From assembly GCF_014892575.1 (NCBI RefSeq), contig NZ_JADBGI010000005.1, positions 1 through 64,000 of the forward strand: 64,000 bases of DNA, read 5' to 3'. The translations under genes were made by a program, and so were the position numbers. The notes beneath the pieces were generated by a model. That model saw only the letters and a program-made list of their open reading frames with translations, was not told the DNA's origin and searched no databases. Source of the stretch: Nocardiopsis coralli. GTDB lineage: Bacteria > Actinomycetota > Actinomycetes > Streptosporangiales > Streptosporangiaceae. Of this stretch, positions 44,039 through 53,517 are shown piece by piece. How positions within the stretch are numbered: the first letter of the stretch is position 1; each line of letters opens with the position of its first letter.

Positions 44039-44146
44039 GCGGCGCCCGGAGGATCCCTGGTCGGCAGGCCGGGCCCCCTCGTAGTGGTCCCATGCGGCCG
44101 GGCGCGCCACTCCGGCGCGTTGCGCACCCGGCCCGGCACACCCGGC

Positions 44147-46675
44147 CTATTCGGCGGTGATGGCCTCCAGGGGATCGGTCCGGGCCGCGACGCCGGCCGG
44201 CCAGACCGCGGCGATCACCCCGAGGGCGACCGTCCCCGCCGCCGCGGTCGCGATCACGGGTACCGGCACGGTCGGGGTCCACAGAGATTGGCCCAGCATC
44301 GCGTTCTGCATCACCGCTCCGACACCGACCCCCAGGACGATGCCGAGCAGCCCTCCGAACACGCACAGGGCCAGGCTCTCCACGCGGATCACCCGGTGGA
44401 CGGTCCGGCGGCGCGCTCCGACCGCCCGCAACATGCCGATCTCACGGCCCCTCTCCCGCACCGACAGCACGAGCGTATTGACCACCCCGAACACCGCGAC
44501 GAGGATGACCAGGCCGAACATCGCGTTCATGACCATGAACCCGGCCTGCTGCCGTTCGACGTCCCGTTCGATGAGCGCGTCCCTGTCGCTGACCATGACG
44601 TCCGGGCGGTCCCCGACGGCCTCCTCGACCGCGGCGCGGGCGGCCTGCGGGTCCGGCCCGGTGACGTGCACGCGGTTGACCCGGTCGGCCAGTTCGTGCG
44701 GCGCGTCCGCGACGTCGAAGAACACGCTCGCCGACATCTCCGTCGCCTCGTAGAGACCGGCGACGCGCGTCTCCAGGTCGACGCCCTCGATACCGAGCGT
44801 GAGGCGGTCGCCCACCCCGAGGCCGAGCATGTCCGCCTGGGTCTCGGCCATGATGACGCCTCGGTCCAGGTCGGCTTCGCCCTCGAGCATGTGCGGGGTG
44901 AGCGCGGTTCCCAGACCCTCCGGATCCACGGCCGAGACGACGCGTCGAGTGCTGCCGCCGGGGTGGTCGATCCGAGCCATGGCGTCACTGCCGGCCATCG
45001 CGGTCCCGACCTCTGAAAGCGCGGCGATCTCCGCCACGTCCGTGCTCTCGAGTACCGGGTCCTCCGCCGCCGGAACGAGCGCTCCCCGGTCTCCGGCCGC
45101 GGGCTCGACCACGGTCGTGGACTCGGGGACGTTCGCCTCCGTGGTCGAGGCGATCAACGAGGCGAAGGTCGCGCTCAGGGTCGCGATGGCGCACACCAGT
45201 GCCAGCCCGACCGTGACCGCGCCGACCGTACTCGCCGCGCGGCGCGGATCGCGCGCGGCGTTCCGCAGGCCCAGGCGGGTGGCCGGACCGGCCCCGTTCC
45301 GCACCACTCCGGAGACGAGCCCCAGGGCCGCCCGAGTGAACGCGGGGGTCAGCAGGAGTACGCCCACCGCCGACACCGCTGCCCCGGCGAGGCCGATGAT
45401 GCGGGACGCCGCCGCCTCACTGGGTGACGAGGTGGCCAGCACGGCCGCCACCCCCGCCAGCAGCAACACCGCTCCCAGCAGGTGCCGGCCGCGCCGCACC
45501 CCTCCCGGCTCGCCGGTCCCCTCGCGCAGGGCGGCCATCGGCGCCACGGAGCCCGCGCGCCGGGCAGCCCCGTACGCGGCCGCGACGGTGGTCACGATCG
45601 CGGCGAGCCCGCCCGCGAACAACGCGACCGGGGAGACCGCGAAGACCAGTTCCTCTCCCGGCCGCAGCACGGTCAACACGGCCGGGCCCAGCACCGCTCC
45701 CAGGGCCGACCCCAGCACGGCCCCGACCGCCCCGAGCACCAAGGCCTCCACGACGACGGTCGCCCGCACCTGCGCGCGCCGGGCCCCCACCGCACGCAGG
45801 AGCGCGAAGTGCCGGGTGCGTTGGGTGACCAGGAGCCGGAAGGTGTTCGAGATGACGAAGACCCCGACCAGCATCGCGATCCCGGCGAAGGGCAGAAGGC
45901 TCAGGCGCAGTTCACGGGCCGCATCGCGCTGCCCTTCATCGCTCACCTCCGCCAAGGTGGTCGCGCTCGCGGCGGAAGCCCCGGCGACGACGGATTCCGC
46001 GTCCCGTGACACCTGCTCGGGGTCGGCTCCGGAAGCGGCCGCCAACTCGACCCGCGCGAACCCGGGCGTGTGCTCCTGCGCGCTCCGAGCGTCGAACACG
46101 ACGTCCGGCCGGGGATCGACCCAGGCGTCGTCGGCGTCGTGCTCACCGAGGGTCCGGTAGTCGAAGGCGCCCACCACGGTGACCTCGGCGATGTGACCCC
46201 CGTCGAGCAGAACGCCGGTGTCCTCACCCACGGCGATGCCGGCCTGCTCGGCGGTGACCCGGTCGACCGCGATCTCCTCGGGGGCCCGGGGGGAACGTCC
46301 CTCGACGAGCGAGAAGCGCCCGCTGTCGTCCCAACCCGTACCGGTCATGTCCAGCGGGGTCGTGCTCCCCACCAGATCGCCGTCCGGACCGATGAGCCCG
46401 GCACGGAACGCCGTCACCGAACGGGCGGAGGCGACCCCCTCCATGTCCTCGAGAGCCTCCCGATCGGCTTCGGACAGGATCCCCTCGTCGCCGCGCCAGG
46501 CCGCGGCGTCCACGCCCTCACGGCTCTCGGTCCCCGCAGCCAGCGTGGCGATGGTCGAGTCGCTCACCACCCAACTCGCGACCACCGCGCACGCGCCCAG
46601 GGCGATCGCGGCGAGGGTCATCGCCACACGGACCTTGTGCTCCCGCAGGTCGCGAAGGATCGCGCGCAGCATCAC
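44147..46675 (-). CDS. FtsX-type ABC transporter permease
   Basis: An 842-residue permease with the duplicated FtsX architecture: helix 1 (VAMTLAAIALGACAVVASWV), a large extracytoplasmic domain (about 40-250), three helices near 255-375 (LLPFAGIAMLVGVFVISNTF, LGAVGAVLGSALGAVLGPAV), two central helices, a second extracytoplasmic domain, and three C-terminal helices near 715-830 (MFGLVILVAVFGVVNTLVL). The start ATG overlaps the ATPase stop (ATGA). Such pairs export lipids or peptides, or give resistance to cell-wall-active peptides. The divergent NarL-type two-component system suggests induction by envelope stress. Confidence 0.9.
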   Translation of the reverse strand: MMLRAILRDLREHKVRVAMTLAAIALGACAVVASWVVSDSTIATLAAGTESREGVDAAAWRGDEGILSEADREALEDMEGVASARSVTAFRAGLIGPDGDLVGSTTPLDMTGTGWDDSGRFSLVEGRSPRAPEEIAVDRVTAEQAGIAVGEDTGVLLDGGHIAEVTVVGAFDYRTLGEHDADDAWVDPRPDVVFDARSAQEHTPGFARVELAAASGADPEQVSRDAESVVAGASAASATTLAEVSDEGQRDAARELRLSLLPFAGIAMLVGVFVISNTFRLLVTQRTRHFALLRAVGARRAQVRATVVVEALVLGAVGAVLGSALGAVLGPAVLTVLRPGEELVFAVSPVALFAGGLAAIVTTVAAAYGAARRAGSVAPMAALREGTGEPGGVRRGRHLLGAVLLLAGVAAVLATSSPSEAAASRIIGLAGAAVSAVGVLLLTPAFTRAALGLVSGVVRNGAGPATRLGLRNAARDPRRAASTVGAVTVGLALVCAIATLSATFASLIASTTEANVPESTTVVEPAAGDRGALVPAAEDPVLESTDVAEIAALSEVGTAMAGSDAMARIDHPGGSTRRVVSAVDPEGLGTALTPHMLEGEADLDRGVIMAETQADMLGLGVGDRLTLGIEGVDLETRVAGLYEATEMSASVFFDVADAPHELADRVNRVHVTGPDPQAARAAVEEAVGDRPDVMVSDRDALIERDVERQQAGFMVMNAMFGLVILVAVFGVVNTLVLSVRERGREIGMLRAVGARRRTVHRVIRVESLALCVFGGLLGIVLGVGVGAVMQNAMLGQSLWTPTVPVPVIATAAAGTVALGVIAAVWPAGVAARTDPLEAITAE

Positions 46676-47412
46676 CGCACCGCCTTCTCGAGCGCCTTGA
46701 TCCGGTCCAGGACCGAGTCCGCGGTGGGCCCTCGCAGGGAGTCGACGACGCGCCCGTCATCGAGGAAGAGCACGGAGTCCGCGTAGGCCGCGGCCGAGGG
46801 GTCGTGGGTGACCATCACGACCGTCTGTCCGAACGCGTCGGCGCTGTGCCGCAGCAGTCCGAGCACCTCGGCGGAGGACGTGGAGTCGAGCGCCCCCGTC
46901 GGCTCGTCCGCGAACACCACCTCGGGCCCGGTGACCAGGGCACGCGCGCACGCCACACGCTGTTGCTGCCCGCCCGACAACTCACTCGGACGGTGGTCGA
47001 GCCGGTCGGAGAGCCCGACGGCGTCGACGATCCCCGCGACCTTCTCCGGGTCGGGGCGACGGCGCGCCAACTCCAACGGCAGCACGATGTTCTCCCGCGC
47101 CGTCAGGGTGGGCAGCAGGTTGAACGCCTGGAACACGAACCCGAGCCGGTCCCGGCGGAAGACGGTCAAGGCGTCGTCGTCGAGGCCGGTGAGGTCGGTG
47201 TCCCCGATCCACACCCGTCCGGCGGAGAGCGTGTCCAACCCGGCGACACAGTGCAGCAGGGTGGACTTCCCCGAACCCGAAGGCCCCATGATCGCGGTGA
47301 ACTCCGCGCGGGCGAACTCGGCGTCCACGTCGGTGAGTGCCCGGACCTGCGATGGGCCGGCCCCGTAGGTCTTGGTCAGTCCGGTCGTGCGGACCGCGGC
47401 ATGTGTCGTCAT
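46672..47412 (-). CDS. ABC transporter ATP-binding protein (MacB/LolD class)
   Basis: A 246-residue ATPase with Walker A GPSGSGKSTLLH, Q-loop FVFQAFNLLPTLTARENI, signature LSGGQQQRVACARAL, Walker B VVFADEPTGALD and the H-loop VMVTHDPSAAAYAD. The sequence is of the type that partners FtsX-like permeases. The ATG at 47412 (MTTHAAVRTTGLTKTYGAG) is chosen; the longer frame is arginine-rich and runs into the divergent kinase promoter. It is coupled to the permease gene by a 4-bp overlap. Confidence 0.92.
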   Translation of the reverse strand: MTTHAAVRTTGLTKTYGAGPSQVRALTDVDAEFARAEFTAIMGPSGSGKSTLLHCVAGLDTLSAGRVWIGDTDLTGLDDDALTVFRRDRLGFVFQAFNLLPTLTARENIVLPLELARRRPDPEKVAGIVDAVGLSDRLDHRPSELSGGQQQRVACARALVTGPEVVFADEPTGALDSTSSAEVLGLLRHSADAFGQTVVMVTHDPSAAAYADSVLFLDDGRVVDSLRGPTADSVLDRIKALEKAVR

Positions 47413-47531
47413 GTGCCGAGCGTGGACCGGCGGCGCACGCCCGCGCCTCGCCCAAGGCGCTACGCATGGTCCTCCCCGAGGAGGAGACACGCTGGTCCGA
47501 TCGGACGAGGACGCGCCGGTCGAGGGCCGCC

Positions 47532-47547
47532 TACGCTCGACCCCGTG
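47532..47547 (+). promoter_or_regulatory. Possible leaderless start of the NarL-type kinase gene
   Basis: TACGCT (47532-47537) is followed after 7 bp by the GTG start at 47545, the usual distance between a -10 box and a transcription start. No ribosome site precedes the GTG. No clear -35 box is visible. Confidence 0.35.
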
Positions 47548-48795
47548 CAGCAATCACGAGGGGTCGAGCGGGAACCGTTCACACGTCCGGCGGGCAACAC
47601 CGCCCCGGTCGTGCTGAGCGTGCTGGTCTTCGGGGCGATCGTCGCCACGGGGGCGGGGGCCCCTGTGACGCACATGTTCGCCACCCCGATGCGTCTGTCG
47701 AGCCCGGCCGAGATCGCGCTCACGCTCACCGTCGCCACGCTCTCCGCCGCCGCGGTCGCCGCCGCCCGGATCACCCCGTGGCCGCTCTTCGCCGCGGCGG
47801 CCGTCGGCTGGCTGGCCTTCGCCTCGTGGCCCGCGCTGTTCGCCGCCTCCTTCGTCGCGGCCACGCGCCTCCGCCGCCGCGCACACCTGGTGGTCTACGT
47901 GGTGCTCGCGGTGCTCCTGGTGGAAGCCCCGGCACTGGTGCGGTCGGTGCTTCAGCCCCTGCCGGAATGGCAAGAGCTCGCCGAGGACCTGCTGGGCGCT
48001 CTGCCGATGACGGTGGTCGTCCCGGTCCTCGTGGGACTGTGGGTCAACGCCCGACAGGCCACGACGGACGCCCTGAGGGAACGGGCTGAGCACGCCCAAC
48101 GGGAACAGGAAGCGCGCGAGGACCAGGCACGGGCGGAGGAGCGTGCCCGTATCGCCCGGGAGATGCACGACGTGGTCGCCCACCACATCTCGCTGATCGT
48201 GCTGCAGACCACGGCCGCGCAGGTCACCACCGGCACGGTCTCCACCGAGCAGCTCGCACGGATCCGGGGTGCGGCGCGCGGCGCTCTGGCGGAGCTCCGC
48301 GAGGTGTTGGGGGTGTTGCGGAACTCGGGTGACGAAGCCGAACGCGCTCCGCAACCCTTCCTGACCGACCTGGACCGGCTCGTGGAGCAGTCGCGTGCGG
48401 CAGGGGTGCCGGTCGACCTCGCCGCCGACCGCGGCCTCGACCGTCTCGCGCCCCTGGTGCAGCGCGCCGCGTACCGAACGGTGCAGGAGGGGCTGACCAA
48501 CGTGCGCAAACATGCCGGCGGTGCCGCAGCGGAGGTCGAGTTGCGGCTCCACGGCGACGAGCTCATGGTCCACGTCCGCAACGGCGCGCCCGCATCGCAG
48601 CCGGTCGAGGGTTCCACGGGCTCGAACCAGGGCCTCGCGGGCCTGCGGCAGCGCGCGGAGATCCTGGGCGGCCGTCTCCATGCCGACCACAGTGCCGACG
48701 GCGGCTTCGTCCTCGTCGCGCACCTGCCCGCCCGCACGGGTGAGGACGCCGCAGGGGCGGCCGATCCCGCAACGTCCAGTGAGGATGCACAGTGA
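47545..48795 (+). CDS. NarL-type sensor histidine kinase (HisKA_3)
   Basis: A 416-residue kinase with four to five N-terminal helices (about 20-165, for example LVVYVVLAVLLVEAPALVRS), a coiled linker rich in Glu/Arg, the HisKA_3 dimerisation motif RIAREMHDVVAHHISLIVLQ (phospho-acceptor His), and a HATPase_c domain ending QGLAGLRQRAEILGGRL. The GTG at 47545 is in frame and fits the first helix; the longer open frame is antisense to the ABC gene. The response regulator follows with a GTGA overlap. It is divergent from the FtsX-type exporter, as in antimicrobial-peptide sensing modules. Confidence 0.9.
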   Translation: MQQSRGVEREPFTRPAGNTAPVVLSVLVFGAIVATGAGAPVTHMFATPMRLSSPAEIALTLTVATLSAAAVAAARITPWPLFAAAAVGWLAFASWPALFAASFVAATRLRRRAHLVVYVVLAVLLVEAPALVRSVLQPLPEWQELAEDLLGALPMTVVVPVLVGLWVNARQATTDALRERAEHAQREQEAREDQARAEERARIAREMHDVVAHHISLIVLQTTAAQVTTGTVSTEQLARIRGAARGALAELREVLGVLRNSGDEAERAPQPFLTDLDRLVEQSRAAGVPVDLAADRGLDRLAPLVQRAAYRTVQEGLTNVRKHAGGAAAEVELRLHGDELMVHVRNGAPASQPVEGSTGSNQGLAGLRQRAEILGGRLHADHSADGGFVLVAHLPARTGEDAAGAADPATSSEDAQ

Positions 48796-49439
48796 TCCGG
48801 GTTCTGATCGTCGACGACGAGGAACTGGTCCGGGCCAGCCTGAGCGCGATCCTCGGCCAGGAACAGGGGATCGAGGTCGTGGGGGAGGCCGGCGACGGGG
48901 GCGAGGCCTTGCGGGCCGTGATCCGGCACCGCCCCGACGTGGTGCTGATGGACGTCCGTATGCCGACCATGGACGGCATCGCGGCCACCGAACACCTCGC
49001 CCGCGGTCCACACCCTCCGCGGGTCGTCGTGCTGACCACGTTCGACCTCGACGAGTACGTGCACAGCGCGTTGCGCGCGGGAGCGGCGGGGTACCTGCTC
49101 AAGGACGCCGAACCCGACACGCTCGCCTCAGCCGTACGCACCGTCGCCGAGGGCGGGGCGATGCTCGCGCCCACGGTCACCACGCGACTCATCGGCACGT
49201 TCACCGAGGAGAACCCGTCGGCCCGGACCCGGGCGCGGGAACGGCTCTCCGTCCTGACCGAACGCGAGACAGCCGTCATCCGGGAGGTGACCCTCGGGCT
49301 GTCCAACGCCGAGATCGGCCGCGAGCTGTGGATGAGCGAGGCCACCGTCAAGAGCCACCTCAGCCGGGCTCTGGCCAAGCTCGACGTACGCAACCGTGTC
49401 CAGGCGGCCATCATCGCCCACGACGCCGGCCTGGTGTAG
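48792..49439 (+). CDS. NarL/LuxR-family response regulator
   Basis: A 215-residue regulator: receiver domain with VLIVDDEELVRASL, phospho-acceptor in DVVLMDVRMPTMDG and the late Lys in GYLLKDAEPDTL; then a LuxR-type helix-turn-helix, LTERETAVIREVTLGLSNAEIGRELWMSEATVKSHLSRA in family register. The start GTG overlaps the kinase stop by 4 bp. It is likely to control the adjacent ABC exporter genes. Confidence 0.93.
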   Translation: MIRVLIVDDEELVRASLSAILGQEQGIEVVGEAGDGGEALRAVIRHRPDVVLMDVRMPTMDGIAATEHLARGPHPPRVVVLTTFDLDEYVHSALRAGAAGYLLKDAEPDTLASAVRTVAEGGAMLAPTVTTRLIGTFTEENPSARTRARERLSVLTERETAVIREVTLGLSNAEIGRELWMSEATVKSHLSRALAKLDVRNRVQAAIIAHDAGLV

Positions 49440-49498
49440 GCGGGCGGGCCGCCGCCCGGTGTTGTCTCCGGACCTACCGAAGGTCGACCTCCCGGGCC

Positions 49499-50680
49499 TC
49501 ACTTCGCCAGGAGGGACTGCACGAGGTCGCCGAACTCCTCGTCGTCGGTGAACAGCGAGGCCGAACCCTGCTCCTGGTCGATCTCGATCCGGACGGCACG
49601 CAGGTCGGGCAGCTCGGACTCGGCACGGTCCCGGGAAGAGGGGTGCCACCAGTACACCTGGGAGGTGATGGGCCTGTCGGCCTCCTCGACGAAGCGGTCG
49701 GCCATGTTCTGGAGGAGCTCGAGCGCGGCCACGGGGTGGCTGCTCTCCTCCCCGAGGACATGGGCCAGGATCACCTGCGGGACGGGAAGTGCCACGAGCA
49801 CACCGTGCGGGGCCTGCTCCACGTGCCTCGTGAGGACGTGCAGCTGGGCGGACACGTACGGGTGCTCACCGCTGATGTGCACGAAGTTCATACCGCCGAA
49901 GTCGTGGTGGGAGACCTCCACGGGTTCGGCGACGCTGTTGGCGACCGCCTCACCATAGGTTCCCTCCTCCGAGCGGCCGGTCTCCTCGTGCTGGTCCCGC
50001 TTCACCGGCTGGACGGTGTCGGGGGTGTTCAGCGCGACGGTCTCGAACAGATCGGCTCCGACCCGTCGGCCGAGCAGGGTGCCGGCCACACCCTCGGGGA
50101 ACCCGGACTCCGGGTACAGGCGCACGCGCAGCTGCTCCGAGGAGGCCTCCGAGAGGTCGGCCACCTCGGAGACACGCTTGATGACGGCCTCGGCGAAGGG
50201 GGTCACTTCGTCGAAGGCCGTGTCGAGGTCGGCGTCCTCGACACGGGAGAGGTAGTCACTCATGTCCATGGCGCCCCGTTCGCCGTCGCGGAGCGGGACG
50301 CTGATGGTCTGCGGATCCTCGAACCGGGCGGAGTACCCGAGCTCGTGCAGGACCCTGATCAGCACCTGTCGGCCGTGGTCGTCCGGGCGCGGCGGGTAGT
50401 GCGTACCCAGAGGCACCCCCTGCTCGCGGACCTGGCGGATCAGGGCGAGCACCACCTGTTCGGCCAACTCCGGATACTGCTCGGCCGACAGGTCCCGTGC
50501 GCGCTCGATGGCGTCGGCGTAATCCGTCTCCAAGGGGTCGTTGCCGGGGATCCGAATACGCATCCCCGTCGGCGGAAGCTGCTCCACCTCGACCCCGTGA
50601 CGCTCGTAGGTCTCGAGCAGCAGGGACATGAGATCGGAGGCGTTCTGGGGACCGCTGCCCGTGGGCGTGCTGTCTGTCAT
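49499..50680 (-). CDS. Hypothetical soluble protein, 393 aa
   Basis: A 393-residue acidic protein without signal or membrane segments. The ATG at 50680 (MTDSTPTGSGPQNASDL) separates it from an upstream IS3 transposase remnant that happens to be in the same frame; keeping the longer frame would fuse unrelated sequences. The C-terminal half contains VHISGEHPYVSAQLHVLTRH and a VLVALPVPQVILAHVLGEES stretch that faintly recalls DUF1444/YtpQ-like proteins, but I would not assign a family. Codon use is normal for the genome. Confidence 0.7.
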   Translation of the reverse strand: MTDSTPTGSGPQNASDLMSLLLETYERHGVEVEQLPPTGMRIRIPGNDPLETDYADAIERARDLSAEQYPELAEQVVLALIRQVREQGVPLGTHYPPRPDDHGRQVLIRVLHELGYSARFEDPQTISVPLRDGERGAMDMSDYLSRVEDADLDTAFDEVTPFAEAVIKRVSEVADLSEASSEQLRVRLYPESGFPEGVAGTLLGRRVGADLFETVALNTPDTVQPVKRDQHEETGRSEEGTYGEAVANSVAEPVEVSHHDFGGMNFVHISGEHPYVSAQLHVLTRHVEQAPHGVLVALPVPQVILAHVLGEESSHPVAALELLQNMADRFVEEADRPITSQVYWWHPSSRDRAESELPDLRAVRIEIDQEQGSASLFTDDEEFGDLVQSLLAK

Positions 50681-50892
50681 GTGTCGTGCGACTTCCGGTC
50701 GGATCCGCTGGGGCTCTTCCTTCCCCGTCGTGTCCGTTGCCGGACGGCCGGGCGCGGGAGGGTTCGCTCCGACGACGGGGAAACCACACACGGTATGCCC
50801 GTGAAGCAAGGCCCGGGACCGGTGAACCACGGGCCGGAGCTCCTGGTTCCGATCGACAGCAGAGCCGAAGCTCGGAACCAACGCATCGACGT

Positions 50893-51088
50893 GCGCCGAT
50901 GCCGGATCGTGCTGCTGGTAGAAGTCGGCTTCGAACTCCGAGGGAGGGACCAAGCCGATCTCTCCGGGCAAGCGGCGGCGGTTGAACCAGTCCACGTGCT
51001 CGGCCACCGCGATCTCCAGGGCCTCGATGCCCCGCCAGGGTCGCCCCCCCCAACCGGGCAGGGCATCCGCGTAGAGCCGGTTGAAAGT
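50893..51088 (-). pseudogene. Fragment of an IS3-family transposase
   Basis: About 65 codons read FNRLYADALPGWGGRPWRGIEA then VAEHVDWFNRRRLPGEIGLV and PPSEFEADFYQQ. This is the C-terminal end of IS3-type OrfB integrases (PWRG, WFNxRRLHGEIG, PPAEFE). The DDE catalytic region and terminal repeats are missing, so it is a dead remnant. Confidence 0.75.
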
Positions 51089-51260
51089 GAGTACTACAGC
51101 CCCAGGGTTGTCGCGGCCACTCGCCCGGACTGGCCCCTGCACGTGACGGTTGCTGTGAAGAGCCCCCTACTTCGGTGCGTCTGCCCGGGGCCCGGCGAAC
51201 GTGATCGGACCCTGGGCAGGCATGTGACCGAGTTTTCTTCCGCCGGTCGGTACAGGGTCT
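51089..51260. other. Spacer beside the IS3 remnant
   Basis: No gene, hairpin or inverted repeat recognised. With the sequence between 50681 and 50892 it forms the non-coding surroundings of the IS3 remnant. Confidence 0.4.
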
Positions 51261-52637
51261 CTACGGCAGTGCGGCGCCGAATTCGGCTTCCGTGCCGTCC
51301 AGGCCCATGGTGGCCGCGCCGAAGGTCTGTGAGCCTTCACCGCTCAGGCCCTCGTCGGAGTTGTAGATGATGGTGATGGCGCCGTTGCCGTCGTTCTCTC
51401 CGGGTACCCCGGCCACCAGGTCCAGCATCCCGTCGCCGTCCAGGTCGATCAGGCTCACGTCCGCGCCCATGCGGTCACCGGCCTCGGACACACCGTCCAC
51501 GCCGTCGGAGCCCTGAACGAAGGACTCTTGGCGCCCGTCGGTCCAGTCCGGGCCGCCGTGGACCACGCTCACCCCGCCCGCATCGTCACCGCCGTCGGGG
51601 TCCTCCACGGTGGTGTCACCGAGCACGATGTCGGCGTGCCCGTCATCGTCGATGTCACCGATCGCGACGGAATCGGTCCCCAGGCCTTCGTCCAGCGTGG
51701 TGCCGTCCTCGGTGATCCCGTCGGCCGAACCGGCGAAGACCCGAGCGGCGTCACCGTCGGCGGGGGTGAGGACCACGTCGGCGTGGCCGTCACCGTCGAT
51801 GTCGCCTGCGGCCACGTCCGAAGCCCCCTCGGGAAGCAGAACCGGTTCACCGATACGGACCGGATCGGAGCCCGCCTCGGTTCCGGAGAAGACCAGCAGG
51901 TCACCCAGGTCGGGGCCCTCATCGTGGGCAGAGGTCACGATGAGGTCGTCGACGCCGTTGCCGCTCACGTCGGCCATGGCCAACCCTTCGACTTCGTCAC
52001 CGGGGCCGGCGGCGGCCAGGAACGAGGTCACCGATGGATCGTCCGCCTCGTCCAGATCCTCGCGTCCCCACAGCACGCTGATGTGGTCGCCGTTGCTGAT
52101 GGCCACATCTTCCAGTCCGTCGCCGTCCAGGTCGCCGGTGGCCAGGTGGGTGCCGAACCCGGTGTCACCGCGCTCCTGGCGTGGCGAGTGCAAACCGATC
52201 GCGTCCTGGGAGAGCCCGTCCTCGGACCCGAAGACGACTTGGACCAGACCGGCGTCCTCGTACTCGCCCACGTCTTCCTCGGGGGCCGAGACCACCAGGT
52301 CGGCGTGGCCGTCGCCGTTCAGGTCGGCCGAGGCGACCTGCTCGCCGAAGCGGTCACCGACCTCGGGCGCGCCCGGCACACCCGGGGAGTCCTGGTCGAT
52401 CTGGTAGCCGGCCTCCGGATCGGCGCCGTCCGGGCTGCCGGGAACGACGGCCACGTATCCGCCGCGCACGTCGTTGCCGCCGATGCCTTCGGGGGCGCCC
52501 ACGAACAGGTCGGCGTAACCGTCACCGTCGATGTCGGAGGCAGAGACCGTCTGGGCCTGGGCGGGGACCAACATCAGGGGCACGCACAGGGCGCTCGCGC
52601 CCAGAAGGGCCGTGCTTCTGAGCAGGTGGGGGGACAT
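51261..52637 (-). CDS. Secreted FG-GAP repeat (integrin-alpha-like propeller) protein
   Basis: A 458-residue protein with a Sec signal (HLLRSTALLGASALCVPLMLVPAQAQ). The mature part has about seven FG-GAP/calcium-binding repeats, such as DIDGDGYADLFVGAP, DLNGDGHADLVVSAP, DLDGDGLEDVAISNG and DIDGDGHADVVLTPA, so it should fold as a beta-propeller with Ca2+ in each blade. Such proteins act in adhesion or as scaffolds for surface enzymes. GCAGGG precedes the ATG. It lies downstream, on the same strand, of the Rhs protein and small membrane-protein array. Confidence 0.88.
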   Translation of the reverse strand: MSPHLLRSTALLGASALCVPLMLVPAQAQTVSASDIDGDGYADLFVGAPEGIGGNDVRGGYVAVVPGSPDGADPEAGYQIDQDSPGVPGAPEVGDRFGEQVASADLNGDGHADLVVSAPEEDVGEYEDAGLVQVVFGSEDGLSQDAIGLHSPRQERGDTGFGTHLATGDLDGDGLEDVAISNGDHISVLWGREDLDEADDPSVTSFLAAAGPGDEVEGLAMADVSGNGVDDLIVTSAHDEGPDLGDLLVFSGTEAGSDPVRIGEPVLLPEGASDVAAGDIDGDGHADVVLTPADGDAARVFAGSADGITEDGTTLDEGLGTDSVAIGDIDDDGHADIVLGDTTVEDPDGGDDAGGVSVVHGGPDWTDGRQESFVQGSDGVDGVSEAGDRMGADVSLIDLDGDGMLDLVAGVPGENDGNGAITIIYNSDEGLSGEGSQTFGAATMGLDGTEAEFGAALP

Positions 52638-52723
52638 GTTGTTTCCCTGCTTTCTGTTATCTCTTCCGAACTGTTTCGTCTCGAACTTGCTACGGCAATG
52701 GAAGCGCTCACGTCATGTGGCGG

Positions 52724-53005
52724 CTAGTTTCTTGTCCGGTTCCACAGAATGATCTTGGGGAGGATCCAGATGAGAAAGAACACGATGGCCATGGCGGCAA
52801 AGGCAGCCCCCGCCCCAGGGGTGTCGTCATATGCAAACCAAAGGGATGCGGCAAGGAGCATGATTGGAACAAGGGAGAGTCCGACTATCAATGCGCGCCA
52901 GTCATGGCTTCCCGGGTTCTCTGGGAATTCCTTGTATCCGATGGGGAGGAGCATATGAGACTTGGCAAGGCGCTCGATGAATCCGGTGGGCGAACTCCTT
53001 GCCAT
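52724..53005 (-). CDS. Small two-helix membrane protein, array member 4 (candidate immunity protein)
   Basis: A 93-residue protein: ~40 hydrophilic residues (ARSSPTGFIERLAKSHMLLP), then helices LIVGLSLVPIMLLAASLWFA and AAFAAMAIVFFLIWILPKII, ending LWNRTRN. A strong GGAGGAG is 4 bases before the ATG. It is clearly paralogous to the gene at 57634-57951 (ERLA-x-S near the start; F-x-IWILPK-x-ILW at the end) and to the two broken genes between them. All lie downstream of the Rhs gene on the same strand. Immunity to the Rhs tip is inferred from position, repetition and topology, not from a known family. Confidence 0.75.
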   Translation of the reverse strand: MARSSPTGFIERLAKSHMLLPIGYKEFPENPGSHDWRALIVGLSLVPIMLLAASLWFAYDDTPGAGAAFAAMAIVFFLIWILPKIILWNRTRN

Positions 53006-53182
53006 ATGCTCCTCCAGCTTTGGGTGATGAATGCGAGGATCATGCGCATGCGTTGCACGTGAGTTCTCTGATTGCGCCCAACTCTACGTCATTAGGCCGA
53101 GTCTCCAGTCAGAAGTCCGCGCATGCTCAGGCCGGTGTAGCCCTAACCTTCCATGTTGCGATTGGGGCATAATATTTTTGTT

Positions 53183-53517
53183 TTAGTGCTTGTTATTTTT
53201 TACGGCGTTCAGCAGGTAGATCTTGGGGATGGCCATGAAGAAAATGCAAAATACAATAAGAGCAAGGCTGAGCACCATGCCGCCAAGGCTATCTCGCCAA
53301 AAAATGACATGTAGCCCAGGGCTCCAAGGGGTAGGACTGCCATCAGTGAGCCGATGATCACAGCTCTTACTTCCTTGGTTGAAGACTCTTCGCTCAGTTT
53401 GTCGGCAGCAGCTTTTGGCATCAGGAGGGGGTTCAGGGCGAGACTCATCATTGCTCGTCCGAAAAAAAATCTATTCTCTTCCATGGGTAGGGTCAATCTA
53501 TTTGGCCATGTCTTCAC
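53183..53517 (-). pseudogene. Small two-helix membrane protein, array member 3, frameshifted
   Basis: The frame starting at the GTG 53517 (overlapping the previous stop) gives the hydrophilic start and helix 1 (VRAVIIGSLMAVLPLGALGY), but then runs into SSWPSPRSTC, stopping at 53209. In the next frame the same DNA reads DSLGGMVLSLALIVFCIFFM followed by AIPKIYLLNAVKNNKH, stopping at 53183; this matches the second helix and IPK-I-L end of the paralogues. The switch falls at or near a run of six A at 53299-53304 (T on the coding strand). It could be a true mutation, a slippage site, or a sequencing error. Confidence 0.7.

Noticed and set aside
50681..51142. Extension of the 393-aa hypothetical gene to a 547-residue protein
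   Set aside because: The extra N-terminal part is an IS3 transposase C terminus in the same frame by chance; an internal ATG begins the natural protein.
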